Part shown: positions 47,814 to 59,729 of the stretch, piece by piece
How the letters are laid out: each line of letters starts with the position of its first letter
Position numbering within the stretch: position 1 is the stretch's first letter
NCBI GenBank assembly: GCA_015680685.1
Contig: MNCI01006577.1
Coordinates: forward strand, 828,588-892,587
Source: Gnetum montanum
Lineage: Eukaryota; Streptophyta; Gnetopsida; Gnetales; Gnetaceae
Direction: 5' to 3'
DNA: 64,000 nt
Translations under genes and position numbers: made by a program
The notes under the pieces: model-generated
Databases searched by the model: none
The model's input: the letters and a program-made list of their open reading frames with translations, nothing else
Told to the model about the DNA's origin: nothing

Positions 47814-49273
47814 TAAAACACCACAAAAATTTGCATGTTATAGCCAATCTTCATAATGTAGCATTCACCCCATGAAACCTAAGGAAAAAATTCATTGTAA
47901 ATGTGAAGATTGTAATTCATAAGGAATAATCTCACATATTCCATACTTTTGGGGCTAAAATGCCTCATTTCCCAAGTGAAAAAAGTCACCTACTATCTAT
48001 ATTTGGGCTTGGGGGGATCAAAATGCCTTTTGGAATGTTAAAAATGGTAATTTGATGGGTTTTATGAGGGGTATATATTTTCCTACCCTAGAAACACTTA
48101 TAAGAGATAAATCTTACCTACCCCTACTATGGAGAGGTGGGCGATTTCCCCTCAATTTGGAAATTTTTTTCCTAGTGTGGAAACTGCATGCCCCCAACAT
48201 GGAAGCTACAAAAGCCAAATTTTAACACTCCATGCACTCCAACATTGACCAAACACTTGAGTAAGAATGAATAAAGCCTTAGTTTGGAAGATGTATCTCC
48301 AGTGTAGAAGGTGTACCTCCATTACTATTATAGTAAATCGAATGGTGATGCAAGGGAGGCACTTACTATATATGGTAACACCCCCAAATTTGGGCATCCA
48401 TCTCACATGTACGAGACAAAAATTTGCAACAACATTACAACCAATTTGTAGCCATTATGCAGCCAAATCATAGCCTCATTATAGCCATTTTGTAGTCCCA
48501 TTTATGTCTTAAGATCTATAAAAGCTAGTGTTAAACACCATTTACAGGTTCAACAATTCTTAGGATGATTCAACATTTTTTTTTTATAGTTCAGAAATTT
48601 TCTTTCAAGGTTCCACAATTTTTTATGGTTCCATACTTGGGCATTCTCAAGAACTCAATAGCTCTTGCATTCTCCCATTTTTGTAGTCTCTTGAACTCCA
48701 ATGTGAAAGCATGCTAGCCTTGAGACTTGTGGACTTTGGTGTCAACACTACATTTCTAGGGCTTGCAACCCCTAGCATGGAGTAATTTGATAGCCAAATT
48801 TCTCACTTTTCTCAACCCCCTAGCAATGATCCAAGTTGTAGATCTAAGGTTGCAATGTTGGAGGTTTGATAGCATTGGGAGTGGTAGGACATCCAAATCA
48901 TCAAGTTGACTACATCAACTTCAATAGACCCTAAACCCCAATCCAGGTTAACCCTTCTGCTACTCATTCATGCACCATTTGTACACACTTCTTTAACTTA
49001 TTTTTTTAGTTTTTTTTCTCAATAAGGTTTTAACTTTTGGATTTTGTGTGTGAAATATATTTGTTTATTTTCTATGCATTATTCAGATATGTTATCAATT
49101 TTCGCATTCCATTCTAGTATACTATTTTGCAACCCCCCAAGTCCTTGGTTGATCTATCTAACTAGCCAAGGCATCTTGGATCCCATTTTCATGGAGGCCT
49201 TAGGGATTCAAGGTTGAGGATGCTACATAGCATTCATCGGTCTTTCCAACAATTGATTTTTTCAATCGCAATA
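47814..49273 (+). repeat. Element A 3' LTR (1460 bp)
   Basis: Begins TTAAAACACCACAAAAATTT (TG decayed) and ends CGCAATA. Its first part matches C's LTR start (TTGCATGTTATAGCCAATC). 48325-49273 matches A's truncated 5' LTR at roughly 80-85% by eye. Confidence 0.82.
49143..49171 (+). other. Conserved LTR hairpin, A 3' copy
   Basis: CCTTGG (49143-49148) and CCAAGG (49166-49171). Confidence 0.55.
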
Positions 49274-49939
49274 GTAATATATTGTCCACCATGTTTTCTA
49301 TTTATGTGGGCTATTTTATATTATACATATAAATTTAATTATTAATTTTTATAGAATTATTGATCTCATAAATCATCCTCAATTGTGGCTCATATGTTAA
49401 GACAAGCCTCATACTCACATATGACTCTCTTGAAATTTGTCTTACTTTTTCAATTTCAATTTTCAAAGTTTAAATTAAAATTTTGTATTTTTAAATTAAT
49501 TAGAAAAATGAATTTATAAATTTATTTACTAACAAACTAACCTACAAGTCATTATTTAGTCATACCCCTATAGTGCGATGACACACGACATGCAATCTAT
49601 TGCACCTTGGTTTTGCAACACCAAGCATGTCACATGTCATTGTAATTTTAAAACTAAATGCGATATGCATGTTCTTGTGGCCTATGTAGAGGGACTACAA
49701 AGATGTGTATCTCATAGTAAATCACACTATTTTCGAGAGTGTGATGACATGCATCTTTCATCATTGCGCACCGAAGAAAAGTTATGGTGCAAGGAAAGCT
49801 ACGAATCACAATTATCTCACATTGTGTTCAAAAAGTCATTGTTTTAGGTTGTGACAGGAATGTAACTTGCACTTTGACACACCAATTTCTATTTTTTTGT
49901 TATAAACTAAGACAAACCCACATATTATAGTATCCACCT
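49274..49939. other. AT-rich flank, no gene seen
   Basis: An open frame at 49578-49847 is Cys- and His-rich but matches no family I know. The wording of the DNA (GATGACATGCAT, AAATGCGATATG) recurs at 51320-51430 and is probably repeat-derived. Confidence 0.4.
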
Positions 49940-51180
49940 ACATGATAAACTACTTTTGGAAGGTGTTCAAGCTTTTCGAAAGGGAATAATTACTTGGAGT
50001 GTATGGCTACTAAAAGCTAGGAGATCATCCAGAAGCACTATCTAAGTAAACTATGAGCGTATGCAACCAAAACCTTTCTACAATCCCAACTAGTAGGTGT
50101 TCATACCTTCTAGTAGGGAATAATTTCTTGGAGTTTGTAGCTACCAAAAGGCAAATGGTCATCCAGTAGCAAGATCTAGAAAAACTATGACACAGTGTGA
50201 CTAGCACCCTCTTGTAGTCTCAATAAGAAACCATTCAAACCTTCTAGAAAGGAATAATTACTTGGATTTTTAGGCTACCAAGAAGCACAGGGTCATCCAG
50301 AAGGCATTTATACCTTTCAAAAGGAAATAATTACATAGAGTTTTAGGCTATCGGAAGGTAGAGGGTCATCCAAAAGGTAGAAGATCATTTAGAAGGCTTT
50401 CAGACTTTCTAGTGGGGAATACTTTCTTGAAGTTTGTGGATTTAGAAAGATAGAGGATCATTTGAAGGGTAGGAGATCATCTGAAAGGAACTTAGACCTT
50501 CCGATAGGAAATAATTTCTTGGAGTTTGTGGCTTTTGGAAGGTAGAGGATCATCTAGTACCAAGGTCTAAGTAAATTATGAAAAAGTGCAACTAGCATCC
50601 TCCCATAGTCCCTACTAAAAGGAATACAAACCTTTTTATAGAAATTAATTGATTGAAGCTTATAGCTTTTGTAAGGTAGAGAATCATCTGGTAGCAAGGT
50701 CTAGGTAAACTATGAGGTAGTGCAACTAGCACCCACCTGTAGTTAATTGGAAGACATTCAAACCTTTTGAAAGGGAATAACTATTTGGAGTTTAAGCTAT
50801 CGAAAGGTAGAGGGTCATTTAGAAGGTAGATGATCAACCAAAAGGTATTTAGACCTTCCAGTAAGAAATAATTACTTGGATTTTGTGGATTCTAAAAGGT
50901 AGAGGATCATCCAAAAGCACTGTCTAGGTAAATTACGAGGCATTGCAACTAGTAACGTCTTACAGTTCCAACCTGTAGACATTCAAACCTTCTAGAAGGG
51001 AATAATTTCTTGGAGTTGTAGGCTTACAAAATGAAAAGGGTCATTTGGAAGGTGGAAGATCATCTAGAAGGTTTTCAACCTTTTTGGAAGGGAATAATTA
51101 CTTGGAGTTTATGGCTACCGAATGTAGACAGTCATCTAGTAACACAATCTTGTTAAACTATGAGCCTACGCTAGCTGCAT
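49940..51180. repeat. Repeat array with 133-bp and 89-bp spacing
   Basis: A landmark like AAGGGAATAATTACTTGGAG recurs near 49985, 50118, 50251, 50321, 50415, 50505, 50640, 50775, 50863, 50998 and 51087. Most intervals are about 133 or 89 bp, suggesting a base unit of about 44-45 bp with GAAGGTAGAGGATCATC cores. The palindrome CCTTCTAGAAGG is frequent. Confidence 0.75.
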
Positions 51181-51563
51181 GTAGTTGTAGTTAAACATTA
51201 TACTCTAGCATGGATGGTCTTCAATTCTAAACATGTGCAAATATTTTTCCTTTAACTACTACCTTTAAACTACGATTTGTAGTAAGGTAGCATTTTTTCT
51301 ATCACAGTTTCTATTTTAGTTTGCAAATGGGATGCGATTTGAAATACATCATAATGGTTTTTACATTATGATGACATGCATTTTTCTGTGCATCACATTA
51401 CTTTATCATTTCAAAATGCGATATGAATACGAGCCACAGATTCCTACCATTGTTTTAAACTTAGTTTTGGATTTTGATTATGAGGGAATTCATTTTCACA
51501 ATGCACTAGAATTGTTCTTTCTAGAGATTGCAATTGAACCGTGATTCGCATGTCTCTTGTAGT
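51181..51563. other. AT-rich flank, no gene seen
   Basis: Contains diverged words also present at 49600-49750 and 58680-59100 (GATGACATGCAT type). No supportable coding region. Confidence 0.35.
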
Positions 51564-52484
51564 TTATATTTTAGAGATTGTAAGGGCATGCAACCAGTAG
51601 TAAATGTAACATTTTATTATTTTATGCTTTTGTAAATGTGACAATATCTTTGTGATAATATCATCAACCTTGATGACTAGTTGATCCTCCATCCTAGCTA
51701 TTCTTAATGGTTCTACATTTAAGTCATGGACCGGAGTGCCCATCCCAACAATCTCAAGGTCAAGAATGTCCTCCATCTTCCCTAAACTAGAGGACCCTTG
51801 TAATGACTGCATTGTTCAAATGAGTATTTAGCTACTGTTTGAACATTCACAATTAGGTAGGTAATCCTCTTCTCCACCTATCCAAAATGGTGATGTATGT
51901 ATGACTTCATGGCATTCATGCCTACAATCAACCTACCCTGCATTACCTCTAAGTAGGCAAAAATCATTGCACAATCTCTAAACTATTGTCTTTGTTGGTC
52001 AAGATGGATCTAGGAGCCAATTAAGATCATTCATTCATGTCCTAAGGACATGCTAGGTGTAGAATGCACACCCCAAATTTGGCAACTAATCCTCACCAAA
52101 AAATTGCACTTCTCTATCATCCCCCTTAGGTTTTCGGATTTACCAATGCTTGAAAAGAGTAATTACAGCTAATGGAAAAGACACTGTAGAAACATCTCTA
52201 TTGATGATCTCCATTGTCCTAAGTATAATGTGGGGATAGTTCAACGAACATTCCCCCTATAAATCTAGAAAGACAATCAGGGTGAAGGACATCACATGAG
52301 TGTAATATGTGATAGTCAAGACGTTTGTGTGAATTTCCTTAATAAGAACTCTATTTTGTGGGGTGAAGTTCCTATTGTTCACGACCATTTGGGATGCGAT
52401 CGCCAACGAGTGTCCTCGAATAGGATTTAGGTGCTTGTTGGTCTCTAGCAACACCAAGGCCCAGATACCTCCAGATAAACTCAA
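51564..52484 (-). pseudogene. Decayed reading frame, possibly a plant transposon-associated protein
   Basis: A single frame runs from 52484 to 51564 with about eight stops, most of them at positions where Gln would fit. It includes ETNKHLNPIRGHSLAIASQM, TPQNRVLIKEIHTNV, MEIINRDVSTVSFPLAVITL and KMEDILDLEIVGMG. The pattern of a Pro-Arg-His core, a long hydrophobic helix and an FPLAVITL segment resembles the so-called putative plant transposon protein family, but this is a weak visual match. Unbroken frame over 0.9 kb despite the stops supports former coding. The 5' end may lie in or beyond the gap at 52586. Confidence 0.4.
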
Positions 52485-52585
52485 TAGTTAATGTGAGTAT
52501 GTGTGTGTGCTGTTGCGGTGTGCGGTTGTGAAAAATGAAATGATTACGTTGTGTGTAAACTAAAAATGACTTATCTTAAAGAGAT

Positions 52586-53437
52586 NNNNNNNNNNNNNNN
52601 NNNNNNNNNNNNNNNNNNNNNNNNNNNNNNNNNNNNNNNNNNNNNNNNNNNNNNNNNNNNNNNNNNNNNNNNNNNNNNNNNNNNNNNNNNNNNNNNNNNN
52701 NNNNNNNNNNNNNNNNNNNNNNNNNNNNNNNNNNNNNNNNNNNNNNNNNNNNNNNNNNNNNNNNNNNNNNNNNNNNNNNNNNNNNNNNNNNNNNNNNNNN
52801 NNNNNNNNNNNNNNNNNNNNNNNNNNNNNNNNNNNNNNNNNNNNNNNNNNNNNNNNNNNNNNNNNNNNNNNNNNNNNNNNNNNNNNNNNNNNNNNNNNNN
52901 NNNNNNNNNNNNNNNNNNNNNNNNNNNNNNNNNNNNNNNNNNNNNNNNNNNNNNNNNNNNNNNNNNNNNNNNNNNNNNNNNNNNNNNNNNNNNNNNNNNN
53001 NNNNNNNNNNNNNNNNNNNNNNNNNNNNNNNNNNNNNNNNNNNNNNNNNNNNNNNNNNNNNNNNNNNNNNNNNNNNNNNNNNNNNNNNNNNNNNNNNNNN
53101 NNNNNNNNNNNNNNNNNNNNNNNNNNNNNNNNNNNNNNNNNNNNNNNNNNNNNNNNNNNNNNNNNNNNNNNNNNNNNNNNNNNNNNNNNNNNNNNNNNNN
53201 NNNNNNNNNNNNNNNNNNNNNNNNNNNNNNNNNNNNNNNNNNNNNNNNNNNNNNNNNNNNNNNNNNNNNNNNNNNNNNNNNNNNNNNNNNNNNNNNNNNN
53301 NNNNNNNNNNNNNNNNNNNNNNNNNNNNNNNNNNNNNNNNNNNNNNNNNNNNNNNNNNNNNNNNNNNNNNNNNNNNNNNNNNNNNNNNNNNNNNNNNNNN
53401 NNNNNNNNNNNNNNNNNNNNNNNNNNNNNNNNNNNNN
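52586..53437. other. Assembly gap (852 N)
   Basis: Unknown bases; frames crossing it have no meaning. Confidence 1.
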
Positions 53438-54900
53438 CCTTTTTATAGGTTTCAAAAGGTAGTTAGATTCTAAAATATCTTAGCTAGCTTCTCTCCCAAG
53501 TAAGGAAGTTATTTACTTGCCCAACAAGTTAGGAAGTTGTAACTATTTTGGGTAGTTATAACCACCATAGAGATAAAAAATCTATAGCTAACAAGTGTCC
53601 CATTTAGTTGCCAAGTGGCCCTTTAGTCGCCAAGTGGTCACCATTGAGATAAACAAGTTGTAGTTGACAAGTGGCCTTTGTAGTGGTTATAACCACCATT
53701 TCAATTGAGAGGCTACAATTTTCATGAAATTACAACATTTACAAGAAATTTAAAATGAAGCCAAGTATCTAGTGCCTATATTTACCATAGGTTTAAATAT
53801 TTATTGGTGAAATCTTCTATATGATTAAGCTCTGTCACATCACTCTTTATAGTTCTTTCCAAATCTTGATCTCCTTCAAAATTTTTATTACAAGAACTTT
53901 CAATTCCCAAATTTTCAATCAAATCAAGATCTCCATTAGTATTTCTGGTTTTTGTTTGGAATGAAGCTTCAATTAATCAGTATATCAATTCTCCAAAATT
54001 ACTATGCATCAATGAAGCATGAAGATCTTATACATCCATTTTGGAAGGAAGTCGAATATGATGTGGATCTTGGAAAAGTTGCTGTGGCACTTGCCCAAAC
54101 TCATGAATCTGAACTTCTAGACCTGCACATTCAATAGGATCATCTATCAATGGTGCCTTCATAGGATAATGGGTGGAATAAATTATCTGCAAACAAGGCA
54201 TCCTTATTCAAAAAAAATCGGAAGGTAGGCTAAAGAACTTTGGACTCAGCAGCGTTATTCAAAACATGATCCCATGATTTGCTTCCTACCTGCCACCAAC
54301 TACCACCGCAAAACAAGGCCCTGCCACGTTGTACCTTTCATCACCACATTGCTGCTGGCTTCCCTGTCCTCTGCCCATGCACTGTGGAGCAAGGCCCTGG
54401 CCTTGGCTCATGCGTGTATGCTCAGCGCCGCAGAAACGCTCGATAAAACATAGGCATAGCTACCATTGCTGTAGGAGATCCCTCTTTCAGCACATAGGAA
54501 GATAAGTAATGCATCCAATGAGAAGGATTTCATCAGGATCAAACCCTAGGCACTGTCTCATGCATCTGGTGCTACTGAACCTCTAGAGATAGTGTGCTGG
54601 AGGTCTCTTGGAGATCCTTGAACCATGCTCTACTTCTGTCACCATTTCAGGCTCCTCCCACTCCGACTCAGCCTATGTTTGTACTTGGATTCGCAGAGAG
54701 GTATGGCCTCGGTCATAGATTGGAATAATATTCGAATCGAGACCCAAACCCTTACAAACGGGTCATTTGTGTGAGCGCGAGTGTAGGTGGAGGCCTCGAT
54801 AAAGGTAGGTCCAACAGAGAGATGCCTGCACGTTGTAACCACTAGATCTTCCGCCATATCCAGGCAAATGTTGCACTTAGAATCTTTCCAATTTCCATTG
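53438..54900. other. Flank without a recognised gene
   Basis: 53520-53700 has short repeats of GCCAAGTGG and TAACCACCAT. 54280-54440 is clearly GC-richer than its surroundings (CCTGCCACGTTGTACC, CTGCCCATGCACTGTGG), which may be a relic of coding sequence. Frames at 53952-54137 (+) and 54639-54857 (-) match nothing I know. Confidence 0.35.
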
Positions 54901-54901
54901 C

Positions 54902-55111
54902 CTGTAGATGTCTATCACAGTAGACGATGTGTGCGAGATCTACAATGAGATTGTGAAAAATGTAAGGGCATACTTCAGTAGCTTGCTCAGAGTTATGCTT
55001 CATGATTTCATTCAAACTCATTTTGCAAATCCATGGTATGCTTATGGAACCATTGCCATGGTGGTATTACTTATTTGTGCAGTCATTCAATCTGATACCT
55101 GTGGTTTTTAA
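54902..55111 (+). pseudogene. C-terminal fragment of a DUF247 (UPF0481) protein
   Basis: The frame reads ITVDDVCEIYNEIVKNV, then YFSSLLRVMLHDFIQTHFAN, then PWYAYGTIAMVVLLICAVIQ and a stop. This is the typical end of plant DUF247 proteins: a helix, YF-x-x-PW, and one C-terminal membrane segment. DUF247 proteins are plant-specific membrane-anchored proteins, some linked to self-incompatibility in grasses. Only about 65 of the usual 400 or more residues are here and no matching frame was found just upstream, so it is a fragment or last piece of a broken gene. The ATG at 54908 is internal by family comparison. Confidence 0.55.
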
Positions 55112-56600
55112 CTTGGTCCAGGCATTGTGAACATGTACTACTAAGCCACTATTTTCTGATTCTATCATCATTTACCAATCCACGCAAAGCTCTCCTGGTA
55201 GTTCGAGTTCACTTGAAGCTCCTAGTTGAACACTAAATACTCAAGAACCAATGCTTTGCTCAGAGATAAGGCAAGAAAATTGTCACTAATGGAACTGACC
55301 ATGAACAAAACACTCTCTGTGATTCTAATATTCTTTCTCTGTCATAATCGGAAAATGTAATCAAAATTTTCATTGGGCATGGTTCCCTCAAAATCCTTCC
55401 ATGGTATTTCAGATGTTCAACTGGTCAACAAACCTATATCTTTCTTCCTAGTTGTTGAGGCTAGATTACCAAGATATGTTGTAGAACTTGAGGATATTTT
55501 TTTTATCCTTCCAAGTCCAAAGATTTTGGGTCCCTTGAACACTGCCAAAACTGAACAGCGACCGATATGCCTAAGCCTTCTTAGTTCTTCTACAAAACCC
55601 TTGCCAATAGCTCGTTTATTACCTAGAACCCTGAAGAAGCCCTTTTCTATTTTCTACCTTTTCATGTTGAAAAGCCTAAATTGAAGTCTACTTCCAGTGT
55701 TTCAAGGTTCTAAGACGGTACGTAGATGAAGAACAACACGTTAGTGGTCCTGTACTCATCAGTGGAGACTTGTAAGCTTAATATAGGAACGGTGCTCCCA
55801 TATTTTGTTCTTAAAGTAAGGGAATACTGTTGTTAACTACATTTTAACTCTTATTCTTTTTCTCTACAAACTGAAATTCTTGCCACTTCTCCAACTATCA
55901 AATTGCAAGAACGTTTAACCAATTTTATCATGCCAACTTGTTCCATGAAATGGCCAAAATGTGCCAACACCTATAAGGTCATCTTGTCTCATCAGTCTCC
56001 ACCTTAGGCACCTTACTCAATAGCTATGTTTTTTTCTCTGAAGTAGCATTCACAAAATACTCCCTCTATGGGCCAACTAACAAGTTGAGTACTTGACCCA
56101 AGATCTACTCCATTAGTGTATAAGCAGAATCACCAATCATGATGACCTTTGAAATGGATGATTCTTGATGATGTTCCACATAAAACCTATGGGTCTCCTC
56201 CTCATAATGATTAGGACCTCCAGTGATGATGACTTCAAGATGGCATTGAACAAGCTTGTTAAGTATCTTGGATCAAACAAGTTGAATCAAGGAATGAAAC
56301 TTCCCTAGACTCTACAAGGGGACTTATATGAGTTTCACCATTCTTCAATGCTACTTCTCTCATGTTAATCTCTCCTGAGCATGTTGATATTCCTCCTACT
56401 CTCTGGCATTATCCTATGCAACAACCTAAGAGCTTCTGTGATGTCTTCCCTATGTTTATCTTCTCTCTTCTTGCTCATGCACTTTGCTAAATCTTCTCTT
56501 GGTATCTTCTTGTGATGCTTGTAATGACATTCCTCTATATGAACACAGAAATATATTATAGAATAATTATTATCAATTACATCATTTTTTGTCAACAATA
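55112..56600. other. Unassigned region with weak coding signals
   Basis: 55373-55684 is open on both strands (minus: GKGFVEELRRLRHIGRCSV and KDIGLLTS). Minus strand at about 56150-56080 reads IGDSAYTLME, which resembles a Harbinger nuclease motif but lacks support around it. Minus 56598-56365 is a basic, charged frame (KKREDKHREDITEALRLLHR) without known family. None is strong enough to name. Confidence 0.3.
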
Positions 56601-59600
56601 ATTAAAGATAGACAATTTCCAAAATGTGTAACTATTATAGTATCTATGATTTGCCAACAATATCTCTCGATTGTATACTTATATTTTGAAGGTTAAGCAT
56701 TGCAAAAATCACATCCCCTCTTATTGTTTGATAGTAGCATGTTAAATTGTCAAGGTTAACCATTACACCAGTTTATTACCTATATTCATAGTACTAATCA
56801 TTTTAAAAGTAATATTTGTTGAAAAGTATAGTAGGAAAAATACTCATGTTTTTTCAATAATCTGAATGTGACATTGGTTGATCTATTAGTGAGGCATTAC
56901 TTGATCTATTACTAAGATATTACTCATGTGGGCAACCCCTATGGCTTATGATGTGTAAAGGTTGTATGCACTATCTTTGTAGGCTTAGAGCAGCTTGTAC
57001 CCATAATATATTGGCAAAGTGAAAAACATAGTTTTTGTTACTACAAAATATGGCTTGTAGATGTGTAATTCTATAGTTCAATCTTAATCCCAAGTGTATA
57101 CTATTTGTTTAGCTTTTGGATTACTTCCAAACCACTGTATTATATACATCTACATACATGCCATTACAAAACCACTTAACACATACATGAAATAGTTAGG
57201 AGAAAGAACATTTTAAAAGTAACTAGCAATAAATAGATGCACTCGATGTATTCTGAAAATGAATATTTCACTAAATATATAGCAAATATTCTTTCTTTTC
57301 ATGAACCAAAATTAACCAGAACTTTCATATTTCTTGTTAATTAACAAAGGTGATTAGAAAATATAGAACATCATTAAGTATCGAAACAAGAATATTGGAA
57401 ACAACAACATATGAAATAAGATTAAAGAAAAAATAGAGTTAGAAAGAAAACCTTCCATTAAAACATTTAGAGAAAAGGTCTTGCATTAAAAACACACCAC
57501 ATAGTATATGACTATTAATACTTAACTACTCTACAAAGATGTGAATTGAAATAATGTCTAAAGAATAACAAAGGTAAAATGCAAGCCACAAACAATCTAA
57601 TGCTTTTTCTATATTTATTATCATGGATTACTAAACCATGTAGGTGCACACATATTAATAAATTATTTTAATAAGAATTAATTATAAAAAGCAAAGATTG
57701 AATGTTAAAAAGGGGATAAAACATGGTACAAAACATTTTTGAAATACGAAGTTATTCATCATAAATTCATCCACACATGAGAAATAAAATAAAATAAAAT
57801 CAACCATAGATTGAGAATGTTATTTTTGCAACAAACATTGCCATGTTGATTAAACTTGATGATCAATTCATCCAAAGTCCAAACTAAGAATCTCATGATA
57901 GCATCTCTTTGTGCAATTAGTATAAGTATAATATGCAAAAGTACATCCTCCAAGTGTAATAAGAAAAGTGTAGGTAAATTGAGGAGGTACATTTTAGTGG
58001 CAACTGTGAACATAGTAAATCTACCAATATCAAAACCATCAAAATAGGATAGAAAAGAAATCCAGAACCAACCAAATATTCAAATTCAGTTATTCAACAC
58101 CTTTCTATTGAAATATAAGATAGCATTCTCACTAGTAATAAACCAACACAAGCATGTCCCTTGCTAGCAAAGTAGCACATGTATATATATTTTGAATGTG
58201 GGGTAACCACATAAAACATATAGTTGTAGTAAAATGAACAATGAAAAAGAAGCTACAAATTTTATGATAATTGTACATTATTCTAGCCAAAAACCATGAA
58301 AGAAAGAATACACAGTGATGGCCAAACTAAAATAGAATAAATCTCATTATAGGAATTCTAGCCATTTCATCAATGCCAACCATCAAACATTACTCATTGC
58401 AAACTATCTTAGAAAATCCTAATATAAAAAAAGCATTGAAATTTAGGATTGCGGTGTGGTTTAACTCACCCTCCTAGTCATTGCAACTGAATATTCTAAA
58501 ATCTAAACTTTTCAATAGAAATCTTGTGTTCAATCTTGCCTTCTGCCTTCCTTCCCCTATCATGCAGCCTTCTGCAACATTGTTGCTTGCCTGATGTCTA
58601 TGCTCTGGGTGAATGTGAAAGTGAAATGTCAAAGTGAAAGTGAAATTATATTCATGGTAATTTTTTTTATTTTATTACTTTTTAACTTGTGATGCAAGGT
58701 TATGCACTTTGCATGTTTCTAAAAACTACAAGATGCATGTATTTTTTGGTTCTTGCAATTTAAGGTGAAATATGAAATTACCATATTTAGTTGCAACTTG
58801 TAATTTTTACTATGGGATGTAAGATGCATTAAAAAATGCTACACATACCTTGTTTAAAAGTATGTTGGTTGCACCATAATATGTGCATTATAGTATTTAG
58901 TGCTAGTCATAGTTTTCATGTGGAAACTACAACTAGCATTGTGGTGCACTATGAAAAATTGCTTTTTGTAAATATTTAAGTTGTGAAGATATGTGCATCA
59001 CATGGACTCATATAGAATTTTTATGAAAAAGTAAAGCAACTCACATGGACTCAAAAAACTAAAGAATTCACAATACTATGAGATGCATGTTCATGCATGT
59101 TTTTTTCAAAAGATTGTGAGCCCGTGCAAGTCGCATGTTCTTGTATTTGAGAAATTAAATTTAGTTTGCATATATTACAAATACATCAATTAAGAATAAA
59201 TTGTTGAAAGTACAGTGGTTAAAATAAAGTAATGAAACTAGATATGAGATCTTAGATGAATGACAAGGATAGTTGTAGTTATGTATGTGGAAGGCATTTT
59301 CAAAAGTATTGTTGTTTAATACTTATAGTGATGTCTTTGGAAGGTTTTTTCATAGTCTCCCATTTTGTCAAATTATAAGTATCAAATATTAAGGAGAAAT
59401 ATAGGCATCAGTGTCCAAAATGTAATTAAAATTCACCATATTCAAATAGGTAGCATATATCCAACACATAGTCTTGCAATGTCCTGTTAATTCATATAAA
59501 GCATACTTTGATCCAACACAAGAGTATAAAAAACATGTTGTCAAGTAATTAATGAAAAATACATGATATATTCCAATCATAATTAGCTATCCAAGGATGT

Positions 59601-59729
59601 TAAACAAAAAATACATTAACAAGAATGTCATCAACTGAGTTACTAGTTCAGGGTAGATACAGGATTAGAGGGTTGTCCATGATTCTATTGGCCTTCTACA
59701 CTCCGATTTGCAAGAAAAATGAAATTGAT
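56601..59729. other. AT-rich non-coding region
   Basis: No frame longer than about 85 codons and no recognised RNA gene. 58620-58650 has short GTGAAAGTGAAAT repeats; 58680-59140 has the GATGCATG-type words seen near 49600 and 51350. It could be the downstream part or an intron of a decayed gene. Confidence 0.35.

Larger units (their letters stand above)
1735..49273 (+). mobile_element. Element A: giant Tat-type Ty3/gypsy LTR retrotransposon, interrupted by B and C
   Basis: Parts in order: 5' LTR (1735-2680, its first ~500 bp missing), leader, gag-protease (3574-7155), repeat block, antisense gene, 185-bp array, repeat block, pol (27690-29157), then after element C the integrase C-terminus (47225-47620), repeat block and 3' LTR (47814-49273). 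Without B (10.57 kb) and C (about 18 kb) it is about 19 kb. The Tat assignment comes from homology of its gag, protease and pol to element B, which has the extra archaeal-type RNase H typical of that lineage. Decay is heavy: dozens of in-frame stops, frameshifts, and LTRs that differ at many sites. No target duplication can be checked because the 5' end is lost. Confidence 0.8.

Noticed and set aside
49578-49847. 89-codon frame rich in Cys and His
   Set aside because: No spacing of ligands fits a known finger, and its DNA words recur in repeat-like flanks.
55960-56210. Possible Harbinger nuclease relic (IGDSAYTLME, minus strand)
   Set aside because: Only one short motif fits; the following Arg/Glu-rich part expected of the family is not seen.
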